Assembly (NCBI GenBank): GCA_015295805.1
Contig: DVEF01000068.1
Location: forward strand, 1-56,742
Origin: Geminocystis sp. M7585_C2015_104
Lineage (GTDB): Bacteria > Cyanobacteriota > Cyanobacteriia > Cyanobacteriales > Cyanobacteriaceae
DNA length: 56,742 nucleotides
Reading direction: 5' to 3'
The translations under genes were made by a program, and so were the position numbers. Each line of letters begins with the position of its first letter. Within the stretch, counting starts at the first letter, position 1. Positions 17,919-27,900 of the stretch are shown piece after piece. Under the pieces are notes generated by a model. The model saw only the letters and a list, made by a program, of their open reading frames with translations. It made no database searches and was not told where the DNA came from.

Positions 17919-19013
17919 ATGTTTAACTGGTTTCGTCGGAAAAAAGAGGGGGAACAAAAAGTCGAACAAGCAAAAATAACCCCAGAAGGAGAATCAGAAG
18001 AATTGGAAAAGAAGGCAGAATCAGAAGAGGAAATTGCTTGGTCAAAACAAGTATTAGCGGGGGAAGGAAAAAAACTAGAAGAGGTAGACGAGGAGGAAAT
18101 AACCTGGCTAGCTAAACTACGTCGGGGGTTGGACAAAACTAGACGACAAATTGTAAATCAACTGAAATCTGTAATAGGACAAGGCCCTTTAGACCAAAAT
18201 GCCATCAGCCAGATAGAAGAGATGCTCTATAGTGCGGATGTAGGATATGAGGCTACGGAAGAGATAATCAGGGCGTTGGAGGCGAAAGTAAAACAGGAGG
18301 CGCTGCCAACAACAGAGGCAATGGGTTGTCTTAAAGAGATATTAAGACAAATCCTAGACGCCCCCATAAAGGGGGAATTCGCCCCACAGGAGGGAAAATT
18401 AAACATCTGGTTGTTGACGGGGGTCAACGGGGTAGGCAAGACTACTACCATTGGTAAATTGGCCCATTTAGCTCAAAAATCTGGTTATAAATGCCTCATT
18501 GCCGCAGCAGACACCTTTCGGGCGGCTGCCGTTGAACAGGTGAAGATTTGGGGGGAAAGAACCAATACAACTGTAATTGCTAATACTGCTAAAAATACCG
18601 ATCCAGCGGCGGTAGTGTTTGATGCCATCAATGCAGCCATAGCCAGACAGGTAGACATTCTCTTGATAGACACTGCCGGCAGACTGCAAAACAAGAAGAA
18701 TTTGATGGAGGAGTTAGCCAAAATTCGTCGAGTCATTGACAAAAAAGCCCCAGACGCCCATGTGGAATCCCTCCTGGTACTGGATGCCACCCTTGGACAA
18801 AACGGCTTGAGACAGGCTCAGGTATTTTCACAAGTTGCCCAACTTACAGGAGTAATTATAACCAAGTTGGATGGGACTGCCAAGGGCGGGGTAGCCTTTG
18901 CCGTTGCCAAGAATCTAGGATTACCCATTCGCTTCGTTGGCGTAGGGGAGGGAATAGAAGACCTACGTCCTTTCTCTAGTTACGAATTTGTAGAAGCCCT
19001 TTTATCCACCTAG
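17919..19013 (+). CDS. ftsY: Signal recognition particle receptor FtsY
   Basis: FtsY is the membrane-associated GTPase that receives SRP-ribosome complexes. A short acidic A domain (about residues 8-55, Glu-rich) precedes the N domain and the GTPase G domain. The G motifs are G1 GVNGVGKTTT near residue 167, the insertion-box sequence AADTFRAAAVEQ, G3 DTAGRL and G4 TKLDGTAKGG, all diagnostic for the SRP GTPases. The acidic N-terminus and the ending GVGEGIEDLRPFSSYEFVEALL distinguish it from Ffh. It is the last gene of the trpS-metF-ftsY run. Confidence 0.96.
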   Translation: MFNWFRRKKEGEQKVEQAKITPEGESEELEKKAESEEEIAWSKQVLAGEGKKLEEVDEEEITWLAKLRRGLDKTRRQIVNQLKSVIGQGPLDQNAISQIEEMLYSADVGYEATEEIIRALEAKVKQEALPTTEAMGCLKEILRQILDAPIKGEFAPQEGKLNIWLLTGVNGVGKTTTIGKLAHLAQKSGYKCLIAAADTFRAAAVEQVKIWGERTNTTVIANTAKNTDPAAVVFDAINAAIARQVDILLIDTAGRLQNKKNLMEELAKIRRVIDKKAPDAHVESLLVLDATLGQNGLRQAQVFSQVAQLTGVIITKLDGTAKGGVAFAVAKNLGLPIRFVGVGEGIEDLRPFSSYEFVEALLST

Positions 19014-19509
19014 CCCCAACCTCTTGTTGGTATAGACAAAGTAAATCCCCCTGGGCGCAACAGACACCCCTACACTCCTTTAATTCTACGCTCCTTTTTT
19101 ACATCCCCTTTACATTACCCCTTTATATTTCTTAATGAACTTTACAAAAAGGCCGAACTCCTGATAGGATGGTAGGGGGGACGGCAGGTAAAGAGAGACT
19201 GCCAGGGTCGATCCTGGGCATTATTTAAATGGGATTAAAAATCAATAAAAGCGGAATATAAATTGAAGTTTTAAAGGATGGAATAGTGGGAAAGAAAGGG
19301 TTTTAGAGGGATAGCAGCAGAGCTTATTGAAATTAGATATCAACGATATAAAAATAGAGAAGACAGAGGCCATGGGAAATGTGCCCCACCCCCCTAACTA
19401 GCAAACCCTAACCCCTGTTAATTCTAAATTAATCTGAAATTAACCGAAGATTAATCTTTTCCAGTTAACCTATTAGGCTGACAAGAGTTTCAGTGGGGAT
19501 TCAATTGGA
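19014..19509. other. Intergenic region upstream of the large phosphatase gene
   Basis: No reading frame is convincing in these 496 bases. A short hairpin (CCAAC/GTTGG, 19016-19030) follows the ftsY stop but has no T-run. The last 95 bases contain a regularly spaced TTAA repeat array, listed separately. The middle is AT-rich and featureless to my reading. Confidence 0.5.
19417..19472 (+). promoter_or_regulatory. PhoB/SphR-type box array
   Basis: Five TTAA-centred octamers lie in a row: TTAATTCT (19418), TTAATCTG (19429), TTAACCGA (19440), TTAATCTT (19451) and TTAACCTA (19465). The first four are spaced exactly 11 bp apart, that is, an 8-bp box plus a 3-bp spacer. This is the structure reported for cyanobacterial Pho boxes (tandem PyTTAAPyPyT/A repeats bound by SphR, the PhoB homologue). 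The array ends about 37 bases before the start codon of the phosphatase gene. Binding itself is inferred. Confidence 0.75.
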
Positions 19510-22500
19510 ATGACAATCAGCCTGAGGTTAATAGGGATTCATAATACAGGAGTATTTGGACAGGGAGCCGCAGAGATACCAGCTTATGACCCCTCTACCA
19601 GACGTCTGTTTGTGGTAAATGCTCAGGCGGTGACGGTAGATGTGTTGGACATCTCTAACCCCGCCAACCCAATTAAAATAGGTGAGATTAATGCCTCCAG
19701 ACAGGGGGGTGTGGCCAACAGTGTTGCGGTCAACAATGGCATACTAGCAGTGGCCCTAGAAGCTAGTGTCAAAACAAATCCTGGGAGTGTGGCCTTTTTC
19801 CAGACCAATAGTGACTTCAGTAGTGGCAACGTAACACCACTAAAGGTGGTGACGGTGGGGGCACAACCGGACATGGTGACGTTTACCCCCGACGGGAAAA
19901 AGGTATTGACTGCCAATGAGGGGGAACCAAACAGCTACAATCAGCCAGACTCTGTTGACCCAGAGGGGTCTATTAGCATCATAGACATCAGCAATGGGGT
20001 TGTCAATGCCACTGTTACTACGGTTAATTTTAATGCCTTTGACAGTCGGAAAGATGAACTAATTGCCAGGGGAGTGCGTATATTTGGACCTAATGCCACT
20101 GTTTCTCAGGACTTAGAACCAGAATACATTGCTGTTTCCCCCGATTCCAAGACGGCCTATGTAACTCTACAAGAAAATAATGCTATTGCCGTAGTAGACA
20201 TTGATAGGGCAACGGTAAGAGACATAATACCCCTCGGATTTGTTGACCACAGCACCACCAGAACTAAACTTACTACATATCGGTTTCAAAATTTGCCCCC
20301 CCTTGGCACCACCATAGGAGGACAACAGATTCTACTAGGAGGGTTTTCTGGTTTATGGTTTGAGGGGCGTGGCAAGGATGGCACATTGAAGTTTATAACA
20401 CACACTGACAGGGGACCCAACGCCGAGGCCCAGGGCAGTCTACGTCCTTTCCTACTGCCCAGTTTCGCCCCCGAAATAGTACGTTTCCAGTTGAATCCCA
20501 ACAGCGGCGAGATTACTATCACACAGAGAATCTCACTAAAACGACCAGATGGCACACCCCTGACTGGCTTGCCTAATATTTATATTCCCGGGGGCAACAC
20601 CAACACCCCCTACAATGATGAAATCCCAGTAGACTTGAGAAATAATCCCATTTACCCCCTTGATCCCCTTGGGGCAGACTTAGAGGGGATTGCGGTGGCG
20701 AGGGATGGCACTTTTTGGATGGTGGACGAGTATCGCCCTGCTATTTACCATTTCGACGCCAATGGAACCCTGATAGAGCGTTTTGTGCCAGTGGGGACAA
20801 ATCCCCCAGGAAGTAGCGAGTATGGGATTGAGGCACTGCCAGCAGTTTTGGCTCAACGTCGCCAGAATCGGGGTTTTGAGGCTGTGGCTATAGACAGTGA
20901 CAGAAATAAACTCTACGCCTTTGTCCAAAGTCCTATCCGCAATCCTGTCACCCTAAGTAACACCAACTTAAACAATCTTAATAACATCCGCATTGTTGAA
21001 TTCGACCTGACTACTAAGACTACCACTGCCCAGTATCTCTACAGGTTGGATAACCCCAATTTGGGCACTCCCGGCAATACCAGGGCAGACAAGATTGGCG
21101 ATGCCGTTTATATAGGCAATGGCGAGTTTCTAGTGGTGGAAAGAGACGATGATGCCATTGACAGTGACCCCTTAAGTAACATAGAGAAGAAGGTATATCG
21201 CTTCAGCCTAGCCGGCGCCACAGACATTACCCCCTTTACACAACCCATTGATGTGGGCGGGGGGGTATTCAAAACCGTTGATGAGATGACTCCCAGCGAG
21301 TTGGCTGCCCGGGGGATTAATCTAGTCAAAAAAACCCTCTATGTAGACTTGGCCGCCGTGGGCTACAATGCTGTGGAGAAGGTGGAAGGGTTGGCCTATC
21401 TGGGAGATGGCAAGATTGCTGTAATCAACGATAATGACTTTGGCGTTGCTAACATAACTCTCAAAGGCGATGGAACATTTACTCCAGATCCCAATCCCGA
21501 GCCCGTTTTGTTGGGTATTATTCAAGTACAACCCACCGCCCTGGATGTGAGTGACAGGGATAACAGAATTAACATTGCCAACTGGCCGGTTTTGGGAATG
21601 TTCCAGCCGGATGCCATAGCCACATATCGGGCTGGTGACGGTAAGATATATCTGGTGACGGCCAATGAGGGGGATGCCAGAGAGTGGCCTGGATTTGGAG
21701 AAGAAGTTAGGGTGGCCAGTTTAAGACTGGACGGTAACGCCTTCCCCAATGCCAGTCAGTTACAACGGAATGACCAACTGGGCCGTTTGACTGTTACTAC
21801 AACCCTAGGAGACACCGACAGGGATGGCGATTTTGATAAGCTTTACCTCTTCGGCACTCGTTCTTTCTCGATCTGGGATAGCAATGGCAATTTGGTATTT
21901 GATAGCGGTAGTCAGTTCGAGGAGATTATAGCCCGCCTCATAGCCCAGGGTCAATTGCCCTCCATTGCCTTTAACGCCAACAATGACGATAATAACTCCT
22001 TTGATACCCGTTCCGACAACAAGGGGCCTGAACCGGAGGGGGTTGTCCTTGGCACCATCAGGGACAGAACCTATGCCTTCATAGGACTAGAAAGAATTGG
22101 GGGCGTCATGGTTTATGATATCACTGACCCTCACCACCCCACTTTTGTTCAATACGTCAACAATCGCAATTTTGTGGATGCTCAGGGCAACATACTGCCA
22201 GTAAGACTTCCCGATGGCCGTTCCAACCCCGCAGTGGGGGATTTAGGCCCAGAGGGATTGGCCTTCATCAGCGCCCAGGACAGTCCCACTGGTACTCCTC
22301 TCCTTGTAGTCTCTAATGAAATAAGTGGTACCACCAGTATTTGGGAAGTTGAATTACCTAACTATACACTTCAAATACTGCATGCATCTGACCATGAAGC
22401 GGGAATACCAGCCCTTCAGGACATTATTGGCTTCTCCGCAGTGTTAAATGCCCTGGCTTCCAGATACCCCAATACCATAAAACTGGCCAGTGGGGATTTG

Positions 22501-23202
22501 TTCATACCGGGGCCATTTTTCAATGCTAGTCGGGACTTATATGGACAACCGGGTATTGCCGACGTCCTCGTCCATAACCGTCTAGGTTGGGATGTGGCGG
22601 TATTGGGCAACCATGAGTTTGATGCTGGAACGTCTGCCTTCTACACGTTGCTAGCCCCCAACAGAAATATCCGGGGTGTGGGCATAGATGCCAACAGGGG
22701 ATACCCGGGGGCGGCCTTTCCTTACTTGGCCACCAATTTGGACTATTCCACAGACAGCTCGAGACTGAAAGAGCTGGTGGTACCGGCGGGAGGAGCTCCT
22801 AAACAGGCCAGTTTAACCCAGAGTGTGGTATTGGAAATCGGTGGTGAAAGAATAGGGGTAGTGGGAGCGGTGGTGCCCTATCTCCCACAAATTACCAACA
22901 TTGGGGGCATTACCATGCTTACTAACCCCAATAGTCGCGATGTGGAAGAAAATGCCCGGTTGATTGCTAATAGTGTCCAGCCCTTTGTGGATCAGTTGGT
23001 ATCCCAGGGAATAAATAAAATCATCCTCATGACCCACCTCCAGCAGTTTGAGGTGGAACAGGCTTTAGCAAGAAAACTGCGAAATGTAGATATTGTTATC
23101 GGCGGGGGCTCACACCGGGTCATGGCCAACCCCGATGACGCACTGCGCCAAGATGAAACACAACGCCCCCCCAGTTACTACAGCCCTATCCTCAAAAGTT
23201 GA
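19510..23202 (+). CDS. Giant phosphatase: choice-of-anchor I, phytase-like and 5'-nucleotidase domains (5' part of a frameshifted gene)
   Basis: The 1230-residue product starts with a beta-propeller-like 'choice-of-anchor I' region (LFVVNAQAVTVDVLDIS; PDMVTFTPDGKKVLTANEGE), which is interrupted by an esterase-like phytase domain (about residues 250-640: DRGPNAEAQG, LEGIAVARDGTFWMVDEYRP). It resumes at about 670-940 (VTANEGDAREWPGFGEE). A 5'-nucleotidase metallophosphatase domain begins near residue 952 with HASDHEAG, SGDLFIPG, VLGNHEFDAG, MTHLQQ and GGGSHRV. The frame then ends abruptly, and the missing nucleotidase remainder continues in another frame from 23199. There is no N-terminal signal peptide. 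Pho-type boxes lie just upstream. Likely function is scavenging phosphate from organic esters outside the cytoplasm. Confidence 0.82.
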   Translation: MTISLRLIGIHNTGVFGQGAAEIPAYDPSTRRLFVVNAQAVTVDVLDISNPANPIKIGEINASRQGGVANSVAVNNGILAVALEASVKTNPGSVAFFQTNSDFSSGNVTPLKVVTVGAQPDMVTFTPDGKKVLTANEGEPNSYNQPDSVDPEGSISIIDISNGVVNATVTTVNFNAFDSRKDELIARGVRIFGPNATVSQDLEPEYIAVSPDSKTAYVTLQENNAIAVVDIDRATVRDIIPLGFVDHSTTRTKLTTYRFQNLPPLGTTIGGQQILLGGFSGLWFEGRGKDGTLKFITHTDRGPNAEAQGSLRPFLLPSFAPEIVRFQLNPNSGEITITQRISLKRPDGTPLTGLPNIYIPGGNTNTPYNDEIPVDLRNNPIYPLDPLGADLEGIAVARDGTFWMVDEYRPAIYHFDANGTLIERFVPVGTNPPGSSEYGIEALPAVLAQRRQNRGFEAVAIDSDRNKLYAFVQSPIRNPVTLSNTNLNNLNNIRIVEFDLTTKTTTAQYLYRLDNPNLGTPGNTRADKIGDAVYIGNGEFLVVERDDDAIDSDPLSNIEKKVYRFSLAGATDITPFTQPIDVGGGVFKTVDEMTPSELAARGINLVKKTLYVDLAAVGYNAVEKVEGLAYLGDGKIAVINDNDFGVANITLKGDGTFTPDPNPEPVLLGIIQVQPTALDVSDRDNRINIANWPVLGMFQPDAIATYRAGDGKIYLVTANEGDAREWPGFGEEVRVASLRLDGNAFPNASQLQRNDQLGRLTVTTTLGDTDRDGDFDKLYLFGTRSFSIWDSNGNLVFDSGSQFEEIIARLIAQGQLPSIAFNANNDDNNSFDTRSDNKGPEPEGVVLGTIRDRTYAFIGLERIGGVMVYDITDPHHPTFVQYVNNRNFVDAQGNILPVRLPDGRSNPAVGDLGPEGLAFISAQDSPTGTPLLVVSNEISGTTSIWEVELPNYTLQILHASDHEAGIPALQDIIGFSAVLNALASRYPNTIKLASGDLFIPGPFFNASRDLYGQPGIADVLVHNRLGWDVAVLGNHEFDAGTSAFYTLLAPNRNIRGVGIDANRGYPGAAFPYLATNLDYSTDSSRLKELVVPAGGAPKQASLTQSVVLEIGGERIGVVGAVVPYLPQITNIGGITMLTNPNSRDVEENARLIANSVQPFVDQLVSQGINKIILMTHLQQFEVEQALARKLRNVDIVIGGGSHRVMANPDDALRQDETQRPPSYYSPILKS

Positions 23203-24785
23203 AGGATGCCGATGGCAAGGATATTTATTTGGTCAACACCGGTGCCAACTACCGCTACGTGGGACAACTGGTGGTGGACTTTGACGCCCGGGGCAATGTG
23301 GTCAATGTGAGGGATGAAAGTGGGCCATACCCCACAGATCTTGCTGGTGTAAATCGGTTGTATCCGGAAAATATTACCACTTTTGAACAGGTCAAGGCAA
23401 AAGCAGACCCCCAACTGGTTCAAATCGTGGACAATGTGGGTAATTTTATCAATTCTCTCGACGCTAAAGTATACGGAAATACAGCAGTATTTTTAAATGG
23501 TTTAAGGGAGAGTGTGCGTCGGGAGGAAACGAATCTGGGCAACCTCACTGCTGATGCTAATCTCTGGTATGCCAGAAGGTTTGGCGTGACAGTAGACATT
23601 TCTGTGAAAAACGGGGGGGGGATCCGTGATGCCATAGGACTGTCTTACATCGATGGTGGTACTAACCAGTTGGTTCAATTGCCACCTCCGGCCAACCCCG
23701 CTACTGGCAAGAGAACAGGAGATATTTCTGAACTGGACATAATCAACTCCCTTCGCTTTAACAACAAACTGGTGGTGGCGGACATCTCCGCCCAGGGAAT
23801 TAAAGACTTGGCTGAACACATGGTGGCGGCTTGGACTGCCACTGCTACCCCGGGGCAATTTGGCCAAATAGGTGGCTTCAGCTTTAGTTACGATCCCACT
23901 AAAACCCCAATCCGTTTCCGCCGCGATGCCAACGGTAATGCCATAGCAGTAGAAACCCCTGGCGAGAGAATCCGCAATTTGGTGCTTATCCGTGATGATG
24001 GCAGCAAGGAAGCAATAGTGGTGGATGGAAGATTGGTGGTGCCCCCCGAGCGAACTTACAAGATGGTAATTCTGGACTTTCTGGCCAATGGCGGTGACGG
24101 CTACCCCAGGTTCTATTTCCAAAATGTCACCCCCCTAGAAAACCTTAACCCTCCTTCTATCCCCGACAAAGCCCCTGGTTTGCTGAAAGGTGGTGAACAA
24201 GATGCCTTAGCAGAATACCTGGCAGAGTTTTACCCCAATTCCAGCCGACCTTTCAATCAACCTGACACCCCTATATCCCAAGACACCCGTATCCAGAATC
24301 TTAGTTTCCGTCAGGATACGGTTCTGGCCGGCATAGACAGAGATCGCTTCCTATTTGACACACTAATTTATCGTTTTCGCACCGGCAATGGCACTTATAT
24401 TTATGTGGATGAGGCGGAGAGACAAAGTATTCTCCAGGGCAACTATGGTTTTGTAGAAGAGGGTGTGGCCTTCAAGGCTTCGAAACGGGGGGGCGAAAAC
24501 CTACAGCCCATTTACCGCTTCCGTAGTCTCCTCCGCCCTGGTGCATATCTTTACGCCGGGGGGGAAGAAGTTGAACAAATCCGGCAAAGACACAGAAACT
24601 TATTCGTGGAGGAGGGATTGGCCTTCTACGTGTATGATGGCTCGTCCCAAAAAGGACAAGACATCTACCGTTTTCAAACTATACCCGGGGCCTATATTTT
24701 GGTCAACGAGGCGGAAAAACAAAGCATCCTCGCCGGCAATTTTGGCTTTGTCAATGAGGGGGTTGTTTTTGAGGCTCTGTTTTAA
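23199..24785 (+). CDS. 3' part of the frameshifted phosphatase: 5'-nucleotidase C-terminal domain plus three-repeat tail
   Basis: The first codon of this frame is TTG and in the intact protein would be an internal Leu; a C-run indel joins it to the preceding frame. The first 385 residues continue the 5'-nucleotidase (NTGANYRYVGQLVVDFDARG, ESVRREETNLGNLTADANLW, KNGGGIRDAIG, and a C-terminal substrate-binding region). Residues 388-528 are three tandem repeats of about 45 residues starting IYRFRTGNGTYIYVDEAERQ, PIYRFRS and DIYRFQT, each with an aromatic/Glu pattern ending in a GFVEEGVAF-like block. This resembles the DUF5648-type repeat. The same tail ends the next gene. Alone this fragment lacks most of the metal-binding half and is unlikely to be active. 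Confidence 0.8.
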   Translation: MKDADGKDIYLVNTGANYRYVGQLVVDFDARGNVVNVRDESGPYPTDLAGVNRLYPENITTFEQVKAKADPQLVQIVDNVGNFINSLDAKVYGNTAVFLNGLRESVRREETNLGNLTADANLWYARRFGVTVDISVKNGGGIRDAIGLSYIDGGTNQLVQLPPPANPATGKRTGDISELDIINSLRFNNKLVVADISAQGIKDLAEHMVAAWTATATPGQFGQIGGFSFSYDPTKTPIRFRRDANGNAIAVETPGERIRNLVLIRDDGSKEAIVVDGRLVVPPERTYKMVILDFLANGGDGYPRFYFQNVTPLENLNPPSIPDKAPGLLKGGEQDALAEYLAEFYPNSSRPFNQPDTPISQDTRIQNLSFRQDTVLAGIDRDRFLFDTLIYRFRTGNGTYIYVDEAERQSILQGNYGFVEEGVAFKASKRGGENLQPIYRFRSLLRPGAYLYAGGEEVEQIRQRHRNLFVEEGLAFYVYDGSSQKGQDIYRFQTIPGAYILVNEAEKQSILAGNFGFVNEGVVFEALF

Positions 24786-24873
24786 CTGACCAATTAACCA
24801 AATAACAATAGGAAAGATGAAAAAATAAGGGTTTAATGGGGCTTGTCTTAGGTAAAAGGGCCATGCCCCCTTT

Positions 24874-24915
24874 TTTAGCCAAAATTTAATCCAAAAATAA
24901 CCTAATCTTAAATTT
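24874..24915 (+). promoter_or_regulatory. Second, weaker PhoB/SphR-type box array
   Basis: Four octamers with an exact 11-bp period precede the tandem alkaline phosphatase gene: TTAGCCAA (24875), TTAATCCA (24886), ATAACCTA (24897) and TTAAATTT (24908). They are more degenerate than the array at 19418, but the period is identical and the target is again a phosphatase gene. A possible -10 (TATTGT, 24923-24928) follows about 8 bases later and the start codon is 70 bases downstream of the array. Confidence 0.6.
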
Positions 24916-24984
24916 CTCCGGGTATTGTGTGGTGCAAGATCAGTGTATAGAGTCAGAGTGAGAATTTGACTGCATGAAAGAGTT

Positions 24985-27900
24985 ATGAGTGGTAATCACG
25001 TTATTTTCATCCACCCAGACGGCACTAGTCCTTCTCACTTCGGATTTTTGAGATTTGTGGACAAAGGGCCCGATGGCAGAGTGAATTGGGACACCCTGGA
25101 CTATGCCGGTGTCTACCTGGGCCACATGGAGGATCAGTTGGGAGGCACTTCCAACGCCGGCGCGGTAACCCATGCCACCGGTGCCAAGGTGTATGCGGAA
25201 TCCTTTGGCTACGAAAAGGATGGTTCTCCAGTAATCTCCTTGGCAGGCACCACCACCACCATAATGGAGGACGCTGTAAGGGAAAGAAAAGTTACTGCCC
25301 TGTTACAGTCGGGGGCAATATTTGAACCCGGCACGGCGGCCTTTGTGGCAAAAACGAGAGAAATAGAAGTGGATGGGAGAAGAATTGTCCCCCGACGACA
25401 AAATGCAGAAATCGCAAGACAGGTAATCCTCTCCGGAGTGGACTTCATAATGGCGGGGGGACTGTTGAATCTCTTACCCGTAGGCTCCCCCGTACCTGAG
25501 GGGGCAAGAGCCTACGCCACAACTGAACAGTTGGATGCCATCAGCACTAGTCCCCTTGACCGCCCCCGGGAAAACCTTATTCAATTGGCAATAAACAGGG
25601 GGTATACGGTCGTATATACGGAAGACCAACTCAGGTCCTTGTTGACCCTTCCTACCCCCCCTACCAAGGTTTTGGGTGTATTTGCACCAGTTCACACTTT
25701 CAATGATCAGCCGGAAGAGGTATTAGCCCAAAGAAATCTGCCTCTGTACGTGCCCACCGCCCCCACCATAGCCGAGATGCTGGAAATAACCCTGGAGTTG
25801 GCCAAAAAACACCCCAACTTCAACAATGGCTCGCTGTTCGTGGTAGAAGAAGAGGGCACAGACAACTTCGGCAATGCCAATAATGCGGCGGGGACGTTAG
25901 AGGCCCTGCGTCGGGCAGATGATGCCATTGGGGTAGCCCTCAACTTCCTTCAAAGACACCCCAACACCCTAGTCCTCACGGCGGCCGACAGTGATGCTGG
26001 CGGTTTACAGGTAAGAGATCCCTTGCCGGCTGGACAAAATGTGGGCAACATCAACAACAACCCCACTACAGAGGCCCGGAATATACCCCTGGATGGTCAA
26101 AATGGGGTCAACACTAGACCCTTCGTTTCAGCACCCGATGCCCAGGGGAATCGTTATAATTTTGGCATTGCCTGGGCGGGACTTCCCGACTTCTCTGGCA
26201 GCATCGTCGCCAGGGCCGAGGGGTTGAACGCCGATAAACTCCCCTCCACCCTAGATAACACAAAGATATACGAGCTGATGTATGAAACCCTCTTTAACAG
26301 GGAACTAAGATCTCGCAATCCAGATCCTGTGCCGGCGCCTCCTCCCACCAGAAGTACAGGCAACGTCATATTCATACACCCGGATGGCACTAGTCCTTCC
26401 CATTATATGGCCCTCAGAAACATAGACTACGGTCCTGATGGAAGACTGAATTGGGACATGATGACACATGCCGGCGTCTATCTGGGACATATGGCTGACC
26501 AGCTGACGGGCACGTCCAATGCGGGTGCGGTTACTCATGCTACAGGGGTAAAAGTCTTTGCAGAATCCTTTGGCCTCGATGAAAACAACAGGCCTATAAT
26601 GCCGGCTTCCGGTAAGGTGGGGAGGACTATTTTAGAGGAAGCCATCCGTGCCGGTAAGGCCACTGCCCTAATCCAGTCTGGACACTTGGCCGAGCCCGGT
26701 ACTGCCGCCTTTGCCGCTAAAACCACTAACAGGGATGGCAATGAGCTGCGGGCCAGGGAGAAATATGCGGAAATCATTGAGCAGGTAATTCGTTCTGGCA
26801 CAAATGTAATCATGGGCGGAGGCGAGTTGTACATGTTGCCAAGAGGCACTACGGGGTTCCATGTCACCCCAGAAATAGATGCCTCAGAAACCCGCCCTGA
26901 ACGTCGTCCCAGAATCAACCTCATTGAATTAGCCAAGTCCTTGGGGTACACTGTGGTTTACACCAAGGAGCAAATGTTGCAGGTAGTAAACAGCCCCAAT
27001 CCCCCGGAAAAACTATTAGGTGTATTTGCTGCCACCCACACCTTCAATGACAGAACGGAAGAACAACTGCGCCTAGGTACAAGCAACCCCACTCCCCTGT
27101 ATGTGCCAACAGCACCCACCGTGGCCGAAATGCTGGACGCGGCCCTGAAAATACTTAGCAGGGATCCTGATGGCTTTTTTGCGGTGGTGGAAGAAGAAGG
27201 CACAGACAATTTTGGCAACGTAAATAATGCGGTGGGCACCATTGAGGCCATGCGTCGTGCCGATGCGGCTATTGGGGTAGCCATGAAATATGTTAAAAAT
27301 AAAGACCCCAACACCCTAGTCATTACCGCCGCCGACAGTGATGCTGGTGGGTTGCAGGTGTTCCAATTTGTACCCTATGAGCGCCCCTCTGGGAATGCCA
27401 CCACAAGGCCAGAACTAGCAGACCAAGAAAGTGCTGTACCATTTATCAACGTTAACAGAACAACTGAGAACAGAAACAGGGTATTTTTAGACGGCCAGAA
27501 TGGTAGTCAGGTCACCCCTTGGATTCCCTTTAAGGCCAAAGACAGTTTAGATGGGCCAATGGGCAATTTTGGAATAGTTTGGGCTGGCACCCCTGACTTC
27601 CCGGGCGGCCTTGTGGCCAAAACATATGGTTTGAATGCTGACAAGTTGCCCTCTACCCTGGATAATACTGATATATACAAGATAATGTACGAAACCCTCT
27701 TTGGTGTCTCCCCCGACTCTGTCAAGCCCTACTATGACAAGTTAACTGACCCCATATACCGTTTCCGCACTGGCAATGGCACCTACCTGTATGTGGACGA
27801 GGCGGAAAAACAAGCCATTATGAACAACAACCCCTTTGGTTTTGTCTTTGAAGGGGAAGCCTTCAAGGCCTCTAAACGTCCTGGCGCCAACATGGAGCCC

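Noticed and set aside
23166-23202. Programmed -1 ribosomal frameshift between the two phosphatase frames
   Set aside because: No X XXY YYZ slippery heptamer in the zero frame and no obvious downstream pseudoknot; a simple C-run indel explains it better.
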